From Mytilus edulis (Eukaryota; Mollusca; Bivalvia; Mytilida; Mytilidae), in the NCBI RefSeq assembly GCF_963676685.1, contig NC_092350.1, forward strand, positions 66,023,674 through 66,087,673: a stretch of 64,000 nt of DNA, given 5' to 3'. Positions 46,346-59,729 of the stretch are shown one piece after another. The notes beneath the pieces are model-generated. The model searched no databases. It had not been told where the DNA came from and saw only the letters and a program-made list of their open reading frames with translations. How positions within the stretch are numbered: position 1 is the stretch's first letter; each line of letters begins with the position of its first letter. The position numbers were made by a program, and so were the translations under genes.

Positions 46346-48160
46346 AAACATTATGTCTCAAATCGAAAGCAAGTCACATTTACATTTTAAACATTTATAA
46401 TTCTGCAATAGCAGCCTGTAAGTAAATAAGAGTCATGAGATTAGCGAAAGATACCGAAGTGAAATTAAACTTTTTATCGAAAACAAACTTAAAACGCAAT
46501 AACTAAAAAAAGACACAAAAAAAAAAACAATAGTACCGATATCAATATCGACATCAATAATTCTGTTTGGAACTATCAAATAACGTCATGACAAATCATT
46601 ACAATGCTATTGAATAGTCTAAAATGTGATGTAAAAAAAATATGCTTTATGTCAAAATGCCAACAAAGATCCATAATTGCATTTTTCTCCATGACCGTTT
46701 TACAACAGTCCACATGGATCCTAAAATTATAGAGTGAAAATTCTGGTTCAACTTGTCATTTTAATAAACTGAAAACATAAGAATTAAATTGTTTATTAAA
46801 TTTTTTTTAAGCTTTATATTTTTTTATAGCATGAACTGCACTTGTTCCAGTAAACAGTACTAAAGGGGGTGGACATGAAATTATTTAAGTGGTAGTCCAG
46901 CTATTATCATGGTTATGTTTAAGTCCACATTGTTAAATAGTCAAGACAAAACATGACAAAATAACTAGCCAAGCTAAAATTCTTCGAGGGCTGTTATGGA
47001 TACTAGGCCCTTCTAATTTCCATACCAGACCAACGTTTTGATGAAATGATAAGAGGGGAAACTTACCTTCTGACAAAATTAAGGATTATCTGTTTTGTCT
47101 GTTGAACATTGGATCAGGTGAATGACAGTTTTTGTATAAAAAATGCTAAATCTGTCTGTTTTTTTTTTAAATATTTTATTCCTATGTTTATATTTTTTAC
47201 TACAAATTGATATTTCTGAGTGCAAAGAGTACATGATTATGGTCTAGGATTCGCAACATATAATATCAGTCAATTTTCAACAGATACTCTATGCTAAAAT
47301 TTTGTTAAGCCTTTTACAATTGTGTCACGACAACTAGACATAGCGGTCCAAGGATCCGTCGTCTGTACATGTGATGGTGGCATAAATATTTGGGTATATT
47401 CTGTAAAAAAAACTTTCTGAACCAAGATACAGTACACGATCAAGAACAAAATTATGAAACAATTCTTTTTTAATTATCCGTATTTTATTGATAAATGGGT
47501 CTTTTCTGAACAATTTGCATACAGTTTGAGATTCAAATATTTAGCACAATGAATTTGTAAACCTTCATGGATTGTTATGAAACTTGGACAGTCGCTACTC
47601 TTCAAGGTAAAAAAAGTACTGAACTGATATCTTTTTTTTTATTTTTTTGTAACGTGGAATATGATTTATACTATCATCAGCTTTAATTTTGCCCATGAAA
47701 TTAATGTTTTAATACACCTGAATTACAAGTTTTTTTGTTCTGGCATCACTGAAGTAAATGTCAAATAAATTTTGGTAGCTTTTACTTGAGTTATACAGAT
47801 TATGTATTTTATTTTTTTCATATGGAATGCTTTTATTTTGTATTCATTATAAGATTAGCGATAACTGCTGGTATACATTTTCTTCTTAAAATATCCTGTA
47901 CCGAGTCAGGAAAATGGCCATTCATATATTATAGTTCGTTTCCGTGTGTGTTACATTTTAGTGTTGTGGTGTAGTTCTCCTCTTAAATTTGATATATTTT
48001 CCTCAGTTTTAGTTTGTAACCGGGATTGGTTTCTTCTCAATCGATTTATGAATGTCGAACAGCGGTATACTACTGTTGCCTTTCTTTATACTTTATTTTC
48101 TAAGAAAAACAGCTTCATAATCATAGTATTATCGGAAAAAATAAATGAAAGTAACCCAAG
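46346..48160. other. Non-coding stretch
   Basis: AT-rich with homopolymer runs. The 62-codon and 114-codon frames near its right end run into repeat R2 and carry no domain. No gene seen. Confidence 0.4.
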
Positions 48161-48164
48161 ATTG

Positions 48165-48290
48165 AAGCAAAGTAAAATCACAAAAATACTGAATTTCGAG
48201 AAAATTCAAAACGGAAAGCCCCAATCAAATGGCAAAATCAAAATTTCAAACACATCAAACGAATGGATAACAACTGTCATAAATATTTAA
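48165..48290 (-). repeat. Dispersed repeat R2
   Basis: 'aaagtaaaatcacaaaaata', 'ttcaaaacggaaagcccc', 'catcaaacgaatgg' and 'aacaactgtcat'. Confidence 0.75.
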
Positions 48291-48919
48291 GTAAAGTATT
48301 GTATGTGTTTCAATTCCAGGAAAAGCGATACGCATAACATGTTATGATTAACACTACTATCGATTTGCGACAGTGTTTATATCCGTTTGGTACATACTTT
48401 GCAATACATAACGTTACACATGTTATATGAGTACAGTGTAAGGCAGTATGTAGCGGTACTGATATTGTTCTGCGTGGAAGATTAATCTTCCTCTAAATAA
48501 ATAGCATTGATGGATAAAATTCAGTTTTGCTAATGATAAATTATTTCTAAGATGGAATATGGTTGATGCTATAATCACTTTCTAGTTTATCCACAAAGAG
48601 AAAAATACAACATATCTTCAAAATGTCTTTATTTACAATATTTGTTAGAACATAAAATACAAAGAATAAAAATCCTAGCTTGACCCTTGCATATGTTTTT
48701 GTTTTCATTCATCTTAAAGATAGTTATTGCAAATGAATTCCAGTTATATTTTGTAATTTGCTTAACTTTGCAACAATCTGTATCAATTATTGATGATGCA
48801 AAATTATCCTAAGAATTTATTATACCCTCATTCTTCCATACTTAATATAAATGCAAATCCAGAAAATATAAGAAAAATCCATGCATTAATACAAGAAGCT
48901 GCTATTTGTATGCTTCATT

Positions 48920-49090
48920 TATGGCCATTATGTTTTCTGGTCTGTGCGTCCGTTCGTCTGTCTCGCTCTATGTTAAACTTTTTGGTCAAGGTAGTTTTTG
49001 ATGAAGTTGAAATCCTATCAACTTGAAACTTAGTACACATGTTCCTTTTGACATGATCTTTTTAATTTAAAAGCCAAAATAGAGTGTTGA
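48920..49090 (-). repeat. Dispersed repeat R4
   Basis: 'gtccgttcgtctgtctcgc', 'ttttggtcaaggtagttttt', 'tgaagttgaaatcctatcaa' and 'gacatgatctttttaattt' are the reverse complement of 17277-17470. Confidence 0.7.
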
Positions 49091-49402
49091 TTCCAATCTA
49101 ACATAGAAACAAATAGTGCAATTGGGGCATTTGTAAACTATGAACACATTCTAGTTCTTATTAAGTGTTCCCTTGTTTTTTTGATTTTCAATGACTAACA
49201 AAATCACTATCTGTTTTGGAAAAGTCTAGGATGTCAAGATTTAATTTTGTACACTATTTTGAACAGTTGCAAAATTCCTATTAACAGTACTTCGCCGTTA
49301 TATGTTAAAAAAATCGATCGGCAATCAACCGTAACGAGTTTGTCACAAAAGCTATTCACCATCTTTTAATTAGGAGATTGATTGAAAAATGTGACATACT
49401 TA

Positions 49403-49474
49403 TAGATTATCGTTGATCATCTCAACAGCGAAAGTGAGAAAAGCAATCGAGTTGAGATGACCAATGATAATCTG
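49403..49474. repeat. Palindromic repeat, 24-bp arms
   Basis: 49403-49426 pairs with 49451-49474 (gatcatctcaac / gttgagatgacc) with about three mismatches. The family is familiar from bivalve genomes. Confidence 0.75.
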
Positions 49475-49839
49475 TTTATCGCAATTTTACCTATGACGAC
49501 ATTGTCAATTTCATGTCAATTTCGTTAGCAACACCACGTGGCCTCCTTAGTTTCTACCGATAATTTTTCCATCTCAAGCGAGAACATGATATGAAAATTA
49601 TCACAAAATAAGATCAAAAGAAAAATGCACAAAATAGCGATAAAACCACGTATTGTAAATCCATTTGTAGTTTCCACGTCTAACAGTAAAATTAAATGTT
49701 TCATTTGAGATCTCAGACAGGTTAATAATGGTCTTTGAAAAATTAGTGTAAAATTTAAAGATATTCGCATAGTCATGCATTTCATACCCAAAAAAAAAAT
49801 CTTTCTGTTTCCAGATTGATATTGTGTCAGCATATCCAT

Positions 49840-50095
49840 GTTATATTGACAGTATTCGATTCCCGTTTCGGGATGAAAATTTCAGGCACTAATTTTTGGC
49901 TCTCCCTTGACACCATCTGGTCTTGAGGAAACGATGATAGTCCGTCGGAAGGGGACGATAAATGGCTGATCCGTGTTAAGAGAGAGACATATCTCTTGCA
50001 CGTAAAAGACACCCTTTAAAATTTCGAAAAAGAGCAGGCTAAAACCGCTACAAGGCAGCACTCGCACCCGCAAAGTGGAAAGGGATTTATATAAG
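49840..50095 (-). repeat. GC-richer dispersed repeat R7
   Basis: 'gttttatcc'-type flanks are absent, but the core 'cttgacaccatctggtcttg', 'cgtcggaaggggacg', 'cttgcacgtaaaagacaccc' and 'ggcagcactcgcacccgc' is a block I recall as dispersed in molluscs. Overlapping frames of 61 and 95 codons are shadows. Confidence 0.6.
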
Positions 50096-50099
50096 TTGC

Positions 50100-53000
50100 A
50101 AAACTTGTTTCCCAATCCAATATAAATAAATATGTTTAAACTAATATTGACAGTATACCGATATTTCAATCACAACATTACATGTAGTATCTCTAAGCTG
50201 CTAATAAAGTACATCACGTATGTAAGATGAAAACAAAACTATAATTATGCACCTTCATTGAATTTTTAAAGCCCATTGAACCAAATGCAGAAAATTTTGA
50301 AATATCTATTATCCTTTTTTACCGTCTCTGACAAAGAATTTTTTTATTTCTTTTGTTTAATTTTTGTAGCAAATAATAGGGCTAAAAATAGCAGCAATTA
50401 TTTCACAAAAACAACACTTTTAGTAATGTTACTGGGAGATGGATGGCAAAGCTAGCAAAAAAGGTTTGCTTGCAGTCATGAGAAATCCACTCAAACGAGG
50501 CTTGCCAAATTTGGATTTGCATAATGCTTGAGAGAAAGCGGTAAATTTAAACCTAATTTCTTAAAATATATTTACGGATATATACAAATGACAAATGCAA
50601 ATACATTTTGATTAAATTTACATATGTTTTTCCCTAATCTGATAAAAATCATTAGAAGAGTTTGGCAAGTAAGGTCGACAGGGATGCAACATTTTATGTG
50701 AAACTGCACAATGAGATTAATTATGCTGACTAGGGGCAAACATTATACCAGTTTGGAAGACAATATAAATAGACCAATCAATGCGTTGTTGCGAAATTTC
50801 GAATGTTTTAACACACAGAGGGTGTGGTACTTGCCGTACATGGATAGTGAATTTAAATGATACATAAATTAACAAAAAGAAATACCAGCAGTAACTGACA
50901 TGCCAGCTCCAGACTTAAATTAAACTAAGTGAAATATTATGCCTTCATCATATGAAAATCAAGCACAATTTCTCCCTTTAGGGGTTAAGTATCAGAAGTT
51001 CGTTTGAATGCACCTTCCTTGTTCTGATATACATGTAGCTAAATTAGAACTTTGAACATTTGAATCATGTATTTAAATTTAAATCCGTTAATTCCGTTCT
51101 TATGCGCTTTAAAGGTAATTGTGAACAAGTAATGTTGTGATTTCCCCCCTGTAGTACAGGTATATAGATATCTACTACTTTGATGAAAATGTTTTAATTT
51201 TGACATTTCCTTATAATCTATTAAACTTCGTAGACAATTTCTTTAACATGTTTTACAGAATTTTGACAACATATTTACTTTGACCCTTTAACAAATAAGT
51301 ATTAGCCTTTCAAAAATGGCTAGTCGTCTCTTAGCTGATGAAAATGGAAACTGCTCTCGCTTTGAAGATTATTTCATTTGCTAGAATAGCCACGTGCATC
51401 AATTAACAAATTTTACCATACACGAGGTCACACGTTATGAAGTAGTATATATCGTTTAACGTTGTTGTTTACGAAACTGCAGAAGATTCGGCTATTTATA
51501 TATAAAACTTACCTGTGTACCAGTATCATGAATATGCATGATTAATGACCAGGCAAAAACTAATTGCTAAAATAGAGAGGACAAATTCGATACTCTACGG
51601 GATTGAATGACATTTACTAAGTTTGCATTGTCCTAACCAATCAATAAACTTTGATTATTCACGTCTCGTAATATCTTCCAATCAGGTGGTAAAAAGCATT
51701 CACGCACTGACTGCCCATCGTTCAATTCTTAATATCGTCTCCTAGGAGACGATAGAAAATAAAAATTTCCAAAAACAAGAACACACACCAGAAAAAAACG
51801 TTGGATATGTAGCAGTAATACAAACAATAGTTTTGATCATTGAGGAACTTAATATTTCGCTTATTATAGAATGTGATTAAAACGTTCAACTGATTCTTAT
51901 CGAATTATCTCCCTGTAGTGTTATGCTCCACCTCAAGACGCTTCCCCCAAGATTATAAAAAACATAAACAGTAAAAAAAATGAAAATTGTATCCTTTGAA
52001 AAAAAAATAGATAAAAAAAATAATATCCAAGTTAGATAGTTCAAATAACACCAATATAAATTTATTCTTATGTTTTACTTCTACATGTATGTTGGTCCCA
52101 AGAACCTACATAATTAGTTTTAGTTACAGAGCTAAATTGGATTACGTAATTATGTTTTCTGCTACTGTCTGACTTTTTAAAAGAATTCTTTTAGGTATTA
52201 AAACTACACGTTGGCCTCTATAGATGTCTTTCTACCTATATTGATATTACTTCAAAGATAATTTATTTACATCTTAGTGAATCGTGAGATGATTCAAGGG
52301 ACCAGAAGTTGTACACAAACCAATACATTTCAATATTATATTAGACACAATATCAAGACAAAAGCAACACACCCTTTTATTTGCTAATTTCAATAATGTG
52401 GGTGCAATTACATGTATTACATGGTTGGAAGAGCGTATTTATAGCAATCGTATAGTCGTATACTATTAGAATTTTCACAATTCAAGGAAGAAGGAAACTA
52501 CTTGAAATAAACAAATAAACAGGGAAGATTGTGAAATTCAAATTAATATAAACAGTTCCGTTCAGCTTATATTTGTTGAAGTGGCATTAACCTTATAATC
52601 ACAAATCCTACTTGAAATACTCTTAAGAGGTGCACTGTTGACGATTGATAGTATTTTGTGGTAATATTAAAGCGATACATACAAAAATGTATATTAAGAA
52701 TGTATTCTTCTGACTTTTCAGTCTCGTTCAGTCTCGTTAAAATCTCGTTCTTGAATTACTTTCAAAATATGTGATACAAGTGGAAAAAATCAATGAATTT
52801 TTAAAAATATTATAATCAAACATAACTCTGTGAAACAATTGTGTATTTACAATGAATGGTTTTTTAGTAATCCAGTTTTCAAATTTTACCACCAATCAAG
52901 TCTGTATTTTTAGTCAAAATTTTGAGAAAATGGGTGAGGGGTACAAAAATGATTTTACAAGAACCATGTACATCCCATATCATTTTTGTCTTTTCAAATT

Positions 53001-54585
53001 TCTTAGATATGTATTTTTTCAATTATTTATAACAAAAAAACTTAAATAATATGCATTTTGTTCTTAAAATTGAGAAAAATCACAAAAATACAAAATTGAC
53101 AGCATAGTAAATTTTACACAAAAAAGCCTCAAAATATGATCAAACTTTCTTATATTAACACCTACCTATAGTTTTTTTAAGTAAAATTTATTCAGATTGG
53201 TTCACTTCATCTTTATAGAAAGTATGAAAAAAAGTTTAATTGTGGAACTGTGATTTTTTTCACAATATTACGCCCAAAAATAGGTAAAAATCGATGAAAA
53301 ATGGGAAAATCATCAAAATTGCGCATTTTCAAAGGGCCGTAGCAAAAAAAGAAGTGCATCACCATATGATTTTTTCTTCACCAATTATTTTGTTACGGTC
53401 TTATAAACCCAAAAAATCAGGTTAAGAAAAAAAGTTTAATTCTAGAAATTTTACACCCTTAACTATGATTTTAACGGTTAAAGTTGAAAACATAGACAAG
53501 AATGACATATTGAATGATAATTCGTCAATAACTAGCAGTGACTTTCAAAAATGGTTCAATTTGTCACATAAAAAAACAAAACTTTGATGATACATTACTT
53601 TTTGCAAGACAATTATTCTACTTCATTTGGATCCATGCATGCATTCAACAAATCAGTTGGAGTGTATTGCGCATGTGATCAGCATGATGGTATTAACAAA
53701 ATGTCGGTTACAAAGCTGAAACTGGGAAAGCCAACAAAATGACTAATTTCGTTAAAACATGTTTTAGAACTAAATATTAAACAATGTGTTTTCATCTATG
53801 ATATGAAATCAAACGAGAAAATATATATACAACTATTGCATATTGCGTGTATTATTTATTTTTGTCTGCTTATATTTATATTTGGGTCACTTGCTAGTCG
53901 GCAAACTTTGGAGGTCATGGTTGAATAAATGGCATCTTAACATAAACGTTTACTTCGTTTTACGTTTTCATGCATTTTTTAATTCTTCTCATGAAATTGT
54001 TTTGTAGTTCTAATGTACTTTGAAATGTTACAAATCAAATGAGAGATTGGGTCGATAAGATCGAAATCTATTTAAAAGTTAATATCTATTAAAACCTTAT
54101 TTTAGCTAATTTGCTGCGGAAGACGAGTCCGAGATTATTATGATATTTGTCAGCCTTTGAAGCATTTTATTTAATCGTGTGACGTCGATATAAAAACACA
54201 CACTAGGGAAGGCAGTTTCCTTCTCGAAATCGTCATCAATCTTTTTCTAGAGAAAAATACGATAGCTTTCGATTCCTTCTTTTTTTTCTCTACAAATATT
54301 TACCTTTTATCAACGTGCTAGTGATTTGGAGCATAACGTCCCATGACCTCAGCATGTTATGAAAACGCAGTCAGACATCTAAGCAATATCAGCTTTTGAA
54401 AGGTATGCAAGTAATGCACAATAATAAAGGAGCACAATTCGGGCTTTATTTACACTGTGCATATCAGCGATCCTCTGTAACTAAGAGATTTTTAACTCAA
54501 GTTAACCAAATGAATGCATGCGTTTGTCCCCTCTGTCCGCGTTTAACAACTTCATTTCAATGAACATAGTGGTCAGTTGTTGTCG
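50100..54585. other. Long non-coding stretch
   Basis: No exon recognised on either strand in about 4.5 kb. It is AT-rich with homopolymers. A 22-bp perfect palindrome lies at 51733-51754. Pieces near 51230-51300 (tttactttgaccctttaac) and 51905-51930 resemble the 289-bp MITE at 18539-18827, so an old split copy may be present. Confidence 0.4.
51733..51754. repeat. Perfect 22-bp palindrome
   Basis: It is TATCGTCTCCT followed directly by its own inverse, AGGAGACGATA, with no loop. It is GC-rich compared with its surroundings. Confidence 0.95.
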
Positions 54586-54589
54586 TTGG

Positions 54590-54825
54590 TTAATGTCTGT
54601 CATAATAATTTTTCGTGAACGAAAAATTGTTTGGTTATAATTAGGTCATCTTGTTTTTTTTTAATTGACTTGTTTCATATTTTTCATGTCGGGGCTTTGT
54701 ATGCCGACTTAACTGTATAGCTCTGTTGGGAGGCTGTACCGCTTCCTATAATTGCGTAGGTCCACTTTTTTTTAAATTTGATTTACAGTTGTCTCATTGG
54801 CAATTATAAAACATCTCTTTATTTT
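54590..54825 (-). repeat. Dispersed repeat R1, diverged
   Basis: 'ttttcatgtcggggctttg', 'gggaggctgtaccg' and 'cagttgtctcattggcaatt'. Confidence 0.65.
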
Positions 54826-55457
54826 GATATAAAATAGTAAAACTGAATAAGAAGTGTTTTTTTTTTTCTTCTAGAATTATCTTTATTGCACTTTTCTTTG
54901 CCATTACGAAAGTTAATAGACCTAAAGCAGTTGGCGGAGTATCCCATGGAGTTAGACACTAAATAACCAGAACGAGTACCCAGTGAATTCATATATTTAT
55001 AAGTAGTTAGTAGTACAACTCATAGTTAATACAAACGTATGTGGAAAATATGTAGTCATAGTATTACGGAAAATGTGCACGTGTCTCCGGTTTTGTTTAT
55101 TAGTTTTATAAAACTTTATAAAAAGCTCAGCTGGCATGATTTCTTTTTGGATATATTTTTTCCTCTACAGCCTGTCTAAATTTTCTATTCTTCAAATTTA
55201 AATGTAACATTTTTCTTAAAACTACGGAAATCCGTCGAACCTTTTCCTCCACTCTGCTCTAAACAGTGATAAGAAATAATCATAACCGCAACATATAATT
55301 TTCAGGTTGCACATTGGCAAACATATATATTGACGAATCCTACCTGGATTAAAACTAAACCCCACTCATGACGTTTTTTTTTTTTGGTCGCCCGATGACA
55401 TCTTTTTATCTAGGAAAACCAATGGAAAGATTGAATAACCAGATGAGTTTATACTGA

Positions 55458-55465
55458 TATATAAG
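55458..55465 (+). promoter_or_regulatory. Candidate TATA box of the actinoporin-like gene
   Basis: TATATAAG lies 63-70 bp upstream of the start codon at 55528, a normal place for a core promoter with a short 5' UTR. Confidence 0.45.
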
Positions 55466-55527
55466 CAGCTACAATTAATTCATAAAAATAGAAATTGTAT
55501 GATCTTGAATAGCACTGGATCAAAATT

Positions 55528-57204
55528 ATGGTTTATTGGTTACTTTTGATTGTCCTTTTAGGTAAGAGATTTTTTTACTTTTTAAAACCAATCGTTGTTA
55601 TTTTCTTCTATTGTTTAACTTCTTATGATCTTTTTTGTGTCTTTAAGTCAAATTATGTTGAATTTAAAAAATGCATACTTGAATAGACCGTTGGTTTTCC
55701 CATTTATATGGTTTAACACTAGGAATTTTGGGGCTCTTTATAGCTTGTTGTTGGGTGTGTGCCAAGACTCCGTGTAGAAGGACGTACCTTGACCAATAAT
55801 GGTTTACTTTAATAAATTGTTATTTGGGTGGAGAGTTGTCTCATTGGCGCTCACACCACATCTTCCTATATCTATTGATAGCCATACAAAACTGCTTATT
55901 TAATGTGTAAATACAAATTTTATGTGAAATGAACATGTGAAGGGTTAATGGCTAACAGTAATGGATTAATTGTTTAAGTAATATAAAATTTAGATTATTC
56001 AGATGATTTATTGTTATACATTTATAATTATAAAAACATGATAGGTGTTGATACAGTAAGAAAGTACAGTTCCTACAGTAAACAACTTCAACCTCTACCT
56101 CTTTCAACCTCCAAAAAACGTCCTTTTCTATATTTCCTTCGATTTAACAAATGACGTGCTTGTTTTGGTTAGGGAGTTACCATTTGAATTACATGGGAGG
56201 GTGTTGGGCTAGGATGAAAAATGTTGTCCTGCATTTTTTTTAGTTGTAAACTCTGCCATGCATTTAATTGTTCACTCCATTCGGTCCTGCCTATTTTTTA
56301 TTTTATCCTGACGTTTTTTTAAAATAAATTGTCACCCTGTCTTTTTTTGACAAGTTGCTCATGCTCCCTATTTTCAAATTTCACCCTAGCCCCACACCTC
56401 CCCCTAAAAATCAAATGGTATCTACCTTTACGTTCTTAATCCTCAATAGTTATTGTAAAATGATATTTATTTTAAATTTAGGATCCTGTAAATCTATTAA
56501 CGGACTTGGAATACTTGGGAGTCTACTTATTTCCTCTGGTTTATCGATGACGAAGTCGGGAGGAGGATACAGTATTGAATGTACAGTCATAGTAGAAAAC
56601 TAGACAAAATATCCCCTAACTGACGCAAGAGTTACACCATACTCTGGACACTTATATTCCGCTGCAGTTTCCATAAGACCTGGAGAGAAGGAACAGTTTG
56701 TAAGTAAGTGATAGAGAACACACTGTCTTACTTTCACTTTTTGAATACTTGTTTTCTATGAACAAACATTTCTTCCTTAATTTCTATTCGTTTCTTTGCG
56801 TGATATCCTTTTTCACTTGAATACAAATTAATGTATTCAATCCGATGAAAAGTTGTTTAAATTAAAAATCAACCGGTTTTGCATAAATAGCGTTAAGTTG
56901 TTTATGCAAACAGTTAAATGGGTATATATATGGTTTTCAGATTACACACAAGACTTCATGGTCCCTCTATTGAAGCGCGGGAGTTGCCTCTTGGTTGATA
57001 GGAGACGGACATGGGAAACGGGCAGTTGTTATGTGGAGTGTACCCTATTCCCATTGGTTTCATAGCAACTGGCTTGCTGTGGGATTAAATGTAACTGAAT
57101 CCGGTAATCAAGCACACAAAGACGGGTTCGACCAAATGTATTATCATGAAAGTGGAAGAGGTTTGCATTTCAAGATAAAGATTACTATAATGACACAATC
57201 ATGA
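55528..57204 (+). pseudogene. Gene E: actinoporin-like pore-forming protein, two in-frame stops
   Basis: Three exons: 55528-55561 (signal peptide, donor GTAAGA), 56482-56699 (acceptor AATTTAG, donor GTAAGT), 56941-57204 (acceptor TTTTCAG, TGA at 57202-57204). They sum to 516 nt, close to the usual 170-220 codons of the family, and phases agree. Exon 2 codes a glycine-rich N-terminal helix region. Exon 3 has the family's WSVPY, SNW and MYY words, which form the membrane-lipid binding face. Actinoporins and their molluscan relatives insert into sphingomyelin membranes as secreted pore formers. Here TAG at 56601-56603 and TGA at 56971-56973 cut the frame, and both are substitutions and not indels. 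The reading frame is otherwise intact, so the loss looks recent or allelic. No functional product is expected. Confidence 0.85.
55680..55870 (-). repeat. Dispersed repeat R1 in intron 1 of gene E
   Basis: 'tagaccgttggttttccc', 'gagttgtctcattggcgc' and 'caccacatcttcctatatc'. Confidence 0.75.
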
Positions 57205-57757
57205 TAATTATCCTATCTTTCAAAGACGAAAAATTTGAAATAACCGGAATCATGGGAACAAACTACAAACCAACAGCTATTATTATTATTAAGGCTTTTA
57301 TTAAGCCTCTTAATGAGACAGATCTTGCACCAGGACTTAAGCGTGAGGAATGACATTTTGCCTGAATTCTTTATTTATTTATACATGTTATATTTTTTCT
57401 TACTCGCTGCTGCTGCTTACACGGAACATAATATTCCATTATAGTTTTGTAGTTACTAAAGTTTTTTTTCAGTCGATTCAAAAAGTGTATGTGAAAAGAT
57501 TTGAACTGATTTATAAATTACAGACGCTCAAATATCAGCTTAAATATGGAAAAATCTATCAAATATGCCATAATGATGTTTCAAATATGAAAGTCATTGT
57601 GCATTAAAATTTATTATTAGACAGCTGATTACCAATTAAGCAATCAAAAATAGTTTTTTAGATAATCAATATCATATTTTACCTGTTTAATGGAATATTT
57701 TTGTTTGACTGTCCGTGTTTTCTCTATGTCCAGAATGTTTTGTAGTATAACAATAAG
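57205..57757. other. 3' flank of gene E, non-coding
   Basis: A small hairpin (aaggcttttattaagcct, about 57290-57308) and an (att)n run at about 57281-57291. An 85-codon frame at 57350-57607 has no recognised domain. Confidence 0.35.
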
Positions 57758-57860
57758 AAGATGTGGTATAATTGCCAATGAGACTTGTAACTCTCCACAA
57801 GACACCAAATGACACAGATATTAACAACTATATGTCACCGTACGGTCGAATGTTTACAAA
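57758..57860 (+). repeat. Dispersed repeat R1
   Basis: 'agaagatgtggtataattgc', 'caatgagacttgtaactctc', 'caccaaatgacac' and 'atgtcaccgtacgg'. Confidence 0.75.
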
Positions 57861-58915
57861 TACATTTTTTTTCATACGCTTTTTGACACAATTTTATATA
57901 TAAAAAAAGAAATGAGGAGAAAGACAAATGATTTTTATTTGAATTCGTGATAGGTATATGTAAACAACTTCAGAAAAGGTATCCTCCAGGGATTGAAATT
58001 CTGTTTTGGGCCAAATTTTGGGAAAATATGTGACATCTTGATCCCTTTTTGCAATATTATTAGTAAGGACAAGCAGGTTGTTGCCATCGATACACCAAAA
58101 AGAAATATCTTGAACCATTCAACTACTGGGTATCAGATAATCTATGTACATATATGACACAAACAGTAGGCTTAATTTGTAAGAAAGCAAGGAAAAGGGG
58201 ATGGTAAAATTTATGTATATTGCTATCTTACATCATTACTAATCCAGCGACAAATCTCATTTTGAAGAAAAGAGCAGTAAAACTCCCATAACAATCAGCG
58301 TCCTACTTTTCTTTCTGGAAGTTTTGTAACCATTGGGGTCCTCTTTGTTCAGCTCCTGTAAGTCTCTCATACTTTTGATTTTTGTTATTACCATTACACA
58401 GTGGTCGCCGTGTCAGCCAATACATCACCTAGATTTATCGGCACCATTTGCTGTCTACCCCTGTTTATTATTCTACGCTCTCTCCAAACACCTGTCTATT
58501 TGAGCTCTAACCACCTTGTCATACAATCCAAATGCTTTATTTCCATTTAGATATTTTCAATGTATAATCTTACTCAGACCTTCTGTGAACTACTGAATCT
58601 AACCAGATAAACGGGGAATGTGTTCATTGGACACAGATAATGCCCCAGCTTGCATATAACGTTATAAAGAGTCAAGAACGGTAAAATGACACTACCTAAA
58701 TTCGCACTTGATCTGTGTTTTATGGTATTTAAAATTTTGTTGAGGCAAAATAAAATAAGAGAACGGAAACTAATCGTAGGGACGTACGTATACGTACTTG
58801 CGTACGGACAAGGGTAGCACTTTTTAGCCTCCTCCGCTGCAGCGGGTGATAAGAAAAAGAAGACGTTTTTATACTGAAGCTGTACATACCCGACCAATGC
58901 CTGACTATCCCTATA
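57861..58915. other. Non-coding stretch
   Basis: Moderately GC-richer toward the right. A 107-codon minus frame (58897-58574) lacks a domain. No gene seen. Confidence 0.35.
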
Positions 58916-58919
58916 ACCC

Positions 58920-59275
58920 TATACGATCAAGTGGATCTGGTTTGGCCGAGATCAAGCTGAGATCGAGTAAAGTTGAGTTGGTCTAGTTAGTCGAGTAAAG
59001 ATCGTGTAGAGATCATGATTTAGTCGGAATTATCGAATATGTAATATTCAATAAGTGGTCGGGTTGGTGTCGTGATGGAGTAATCAAGGAGTCGTGAATC
59101 GTCGAGTTAAGTTCGTATGCAGTCGGGTAGAAGTCGTAATCATTCTTGATCACGTTTGGTCGTGGAAATTTGGACAATCGGGATCATCTAATTGTCTGGG
59201 TGCTTTATCGACCTCTCCGGACCATTCCCGATCCGTAGGAATCTTTAACGAACTAATACGACTGCGTTCAGACAA
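58920..59275. repeat. Cryptically repetitive block rich in gtcg/gatcg words
   Basis: Short words (gatcgagta, agtcgag, agtcgtga, gtcgggt) recur at irregular spacing with no fixed period. CpG is much more common than in the flanks. The 68-codon frame in it (59094-59300) has no known domain. Confidence 0.5.
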
Positions 59276-59729
59276 TGATAGAACATTCCAGATAATTTAG
59301 GATATTAATCCGACTTTTCCACTTTACGTGTCTTATCGCTGTATGGTCTCAAACGGGAGCCATAATTAGCAATGTGTGAACGCCGAATAAGTGTTTCATT
59401 ATACAGAAAACCGAGACATCCAAATGATTGTTGATAGGACTATGACGTCTTTTTGTTTAATGAAAACAAAAATATGAAAAAGTCCAGGAAATGTGATTAC
59501 AGAACTATTGACAGGTTAAATTAATGATTTAATAGTCTTTGAAACTATTAACTGGTGAAAAGTCTTGTTCAAACGATTCCATAAATATAGTAAATTTATT
59601 CGGCTATGATTTTATAAAGAAAATACATACTCCGAGATAAAACTTAGCTGGGGCCCAGTTGCCCATGGCCCCTTGAGCTGGGTTATTAAATATAATAAAC
59701 TTTTGGTAAAATTGAGTTCAACATACAAA

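Noticed and set aside
49525-50169. Minus-strand frames of 61-104 codons
   Set aside because: The right part is a dispersed GC-richer repeat (R7), and the left has no domain or consistent splice structure.
59094-59300. 68-codon plus-strand frame in the CpG-rich block
   Set aside because: No domain, and the block is cryptically repetitive; a dispersed repeat is the simpler reading.
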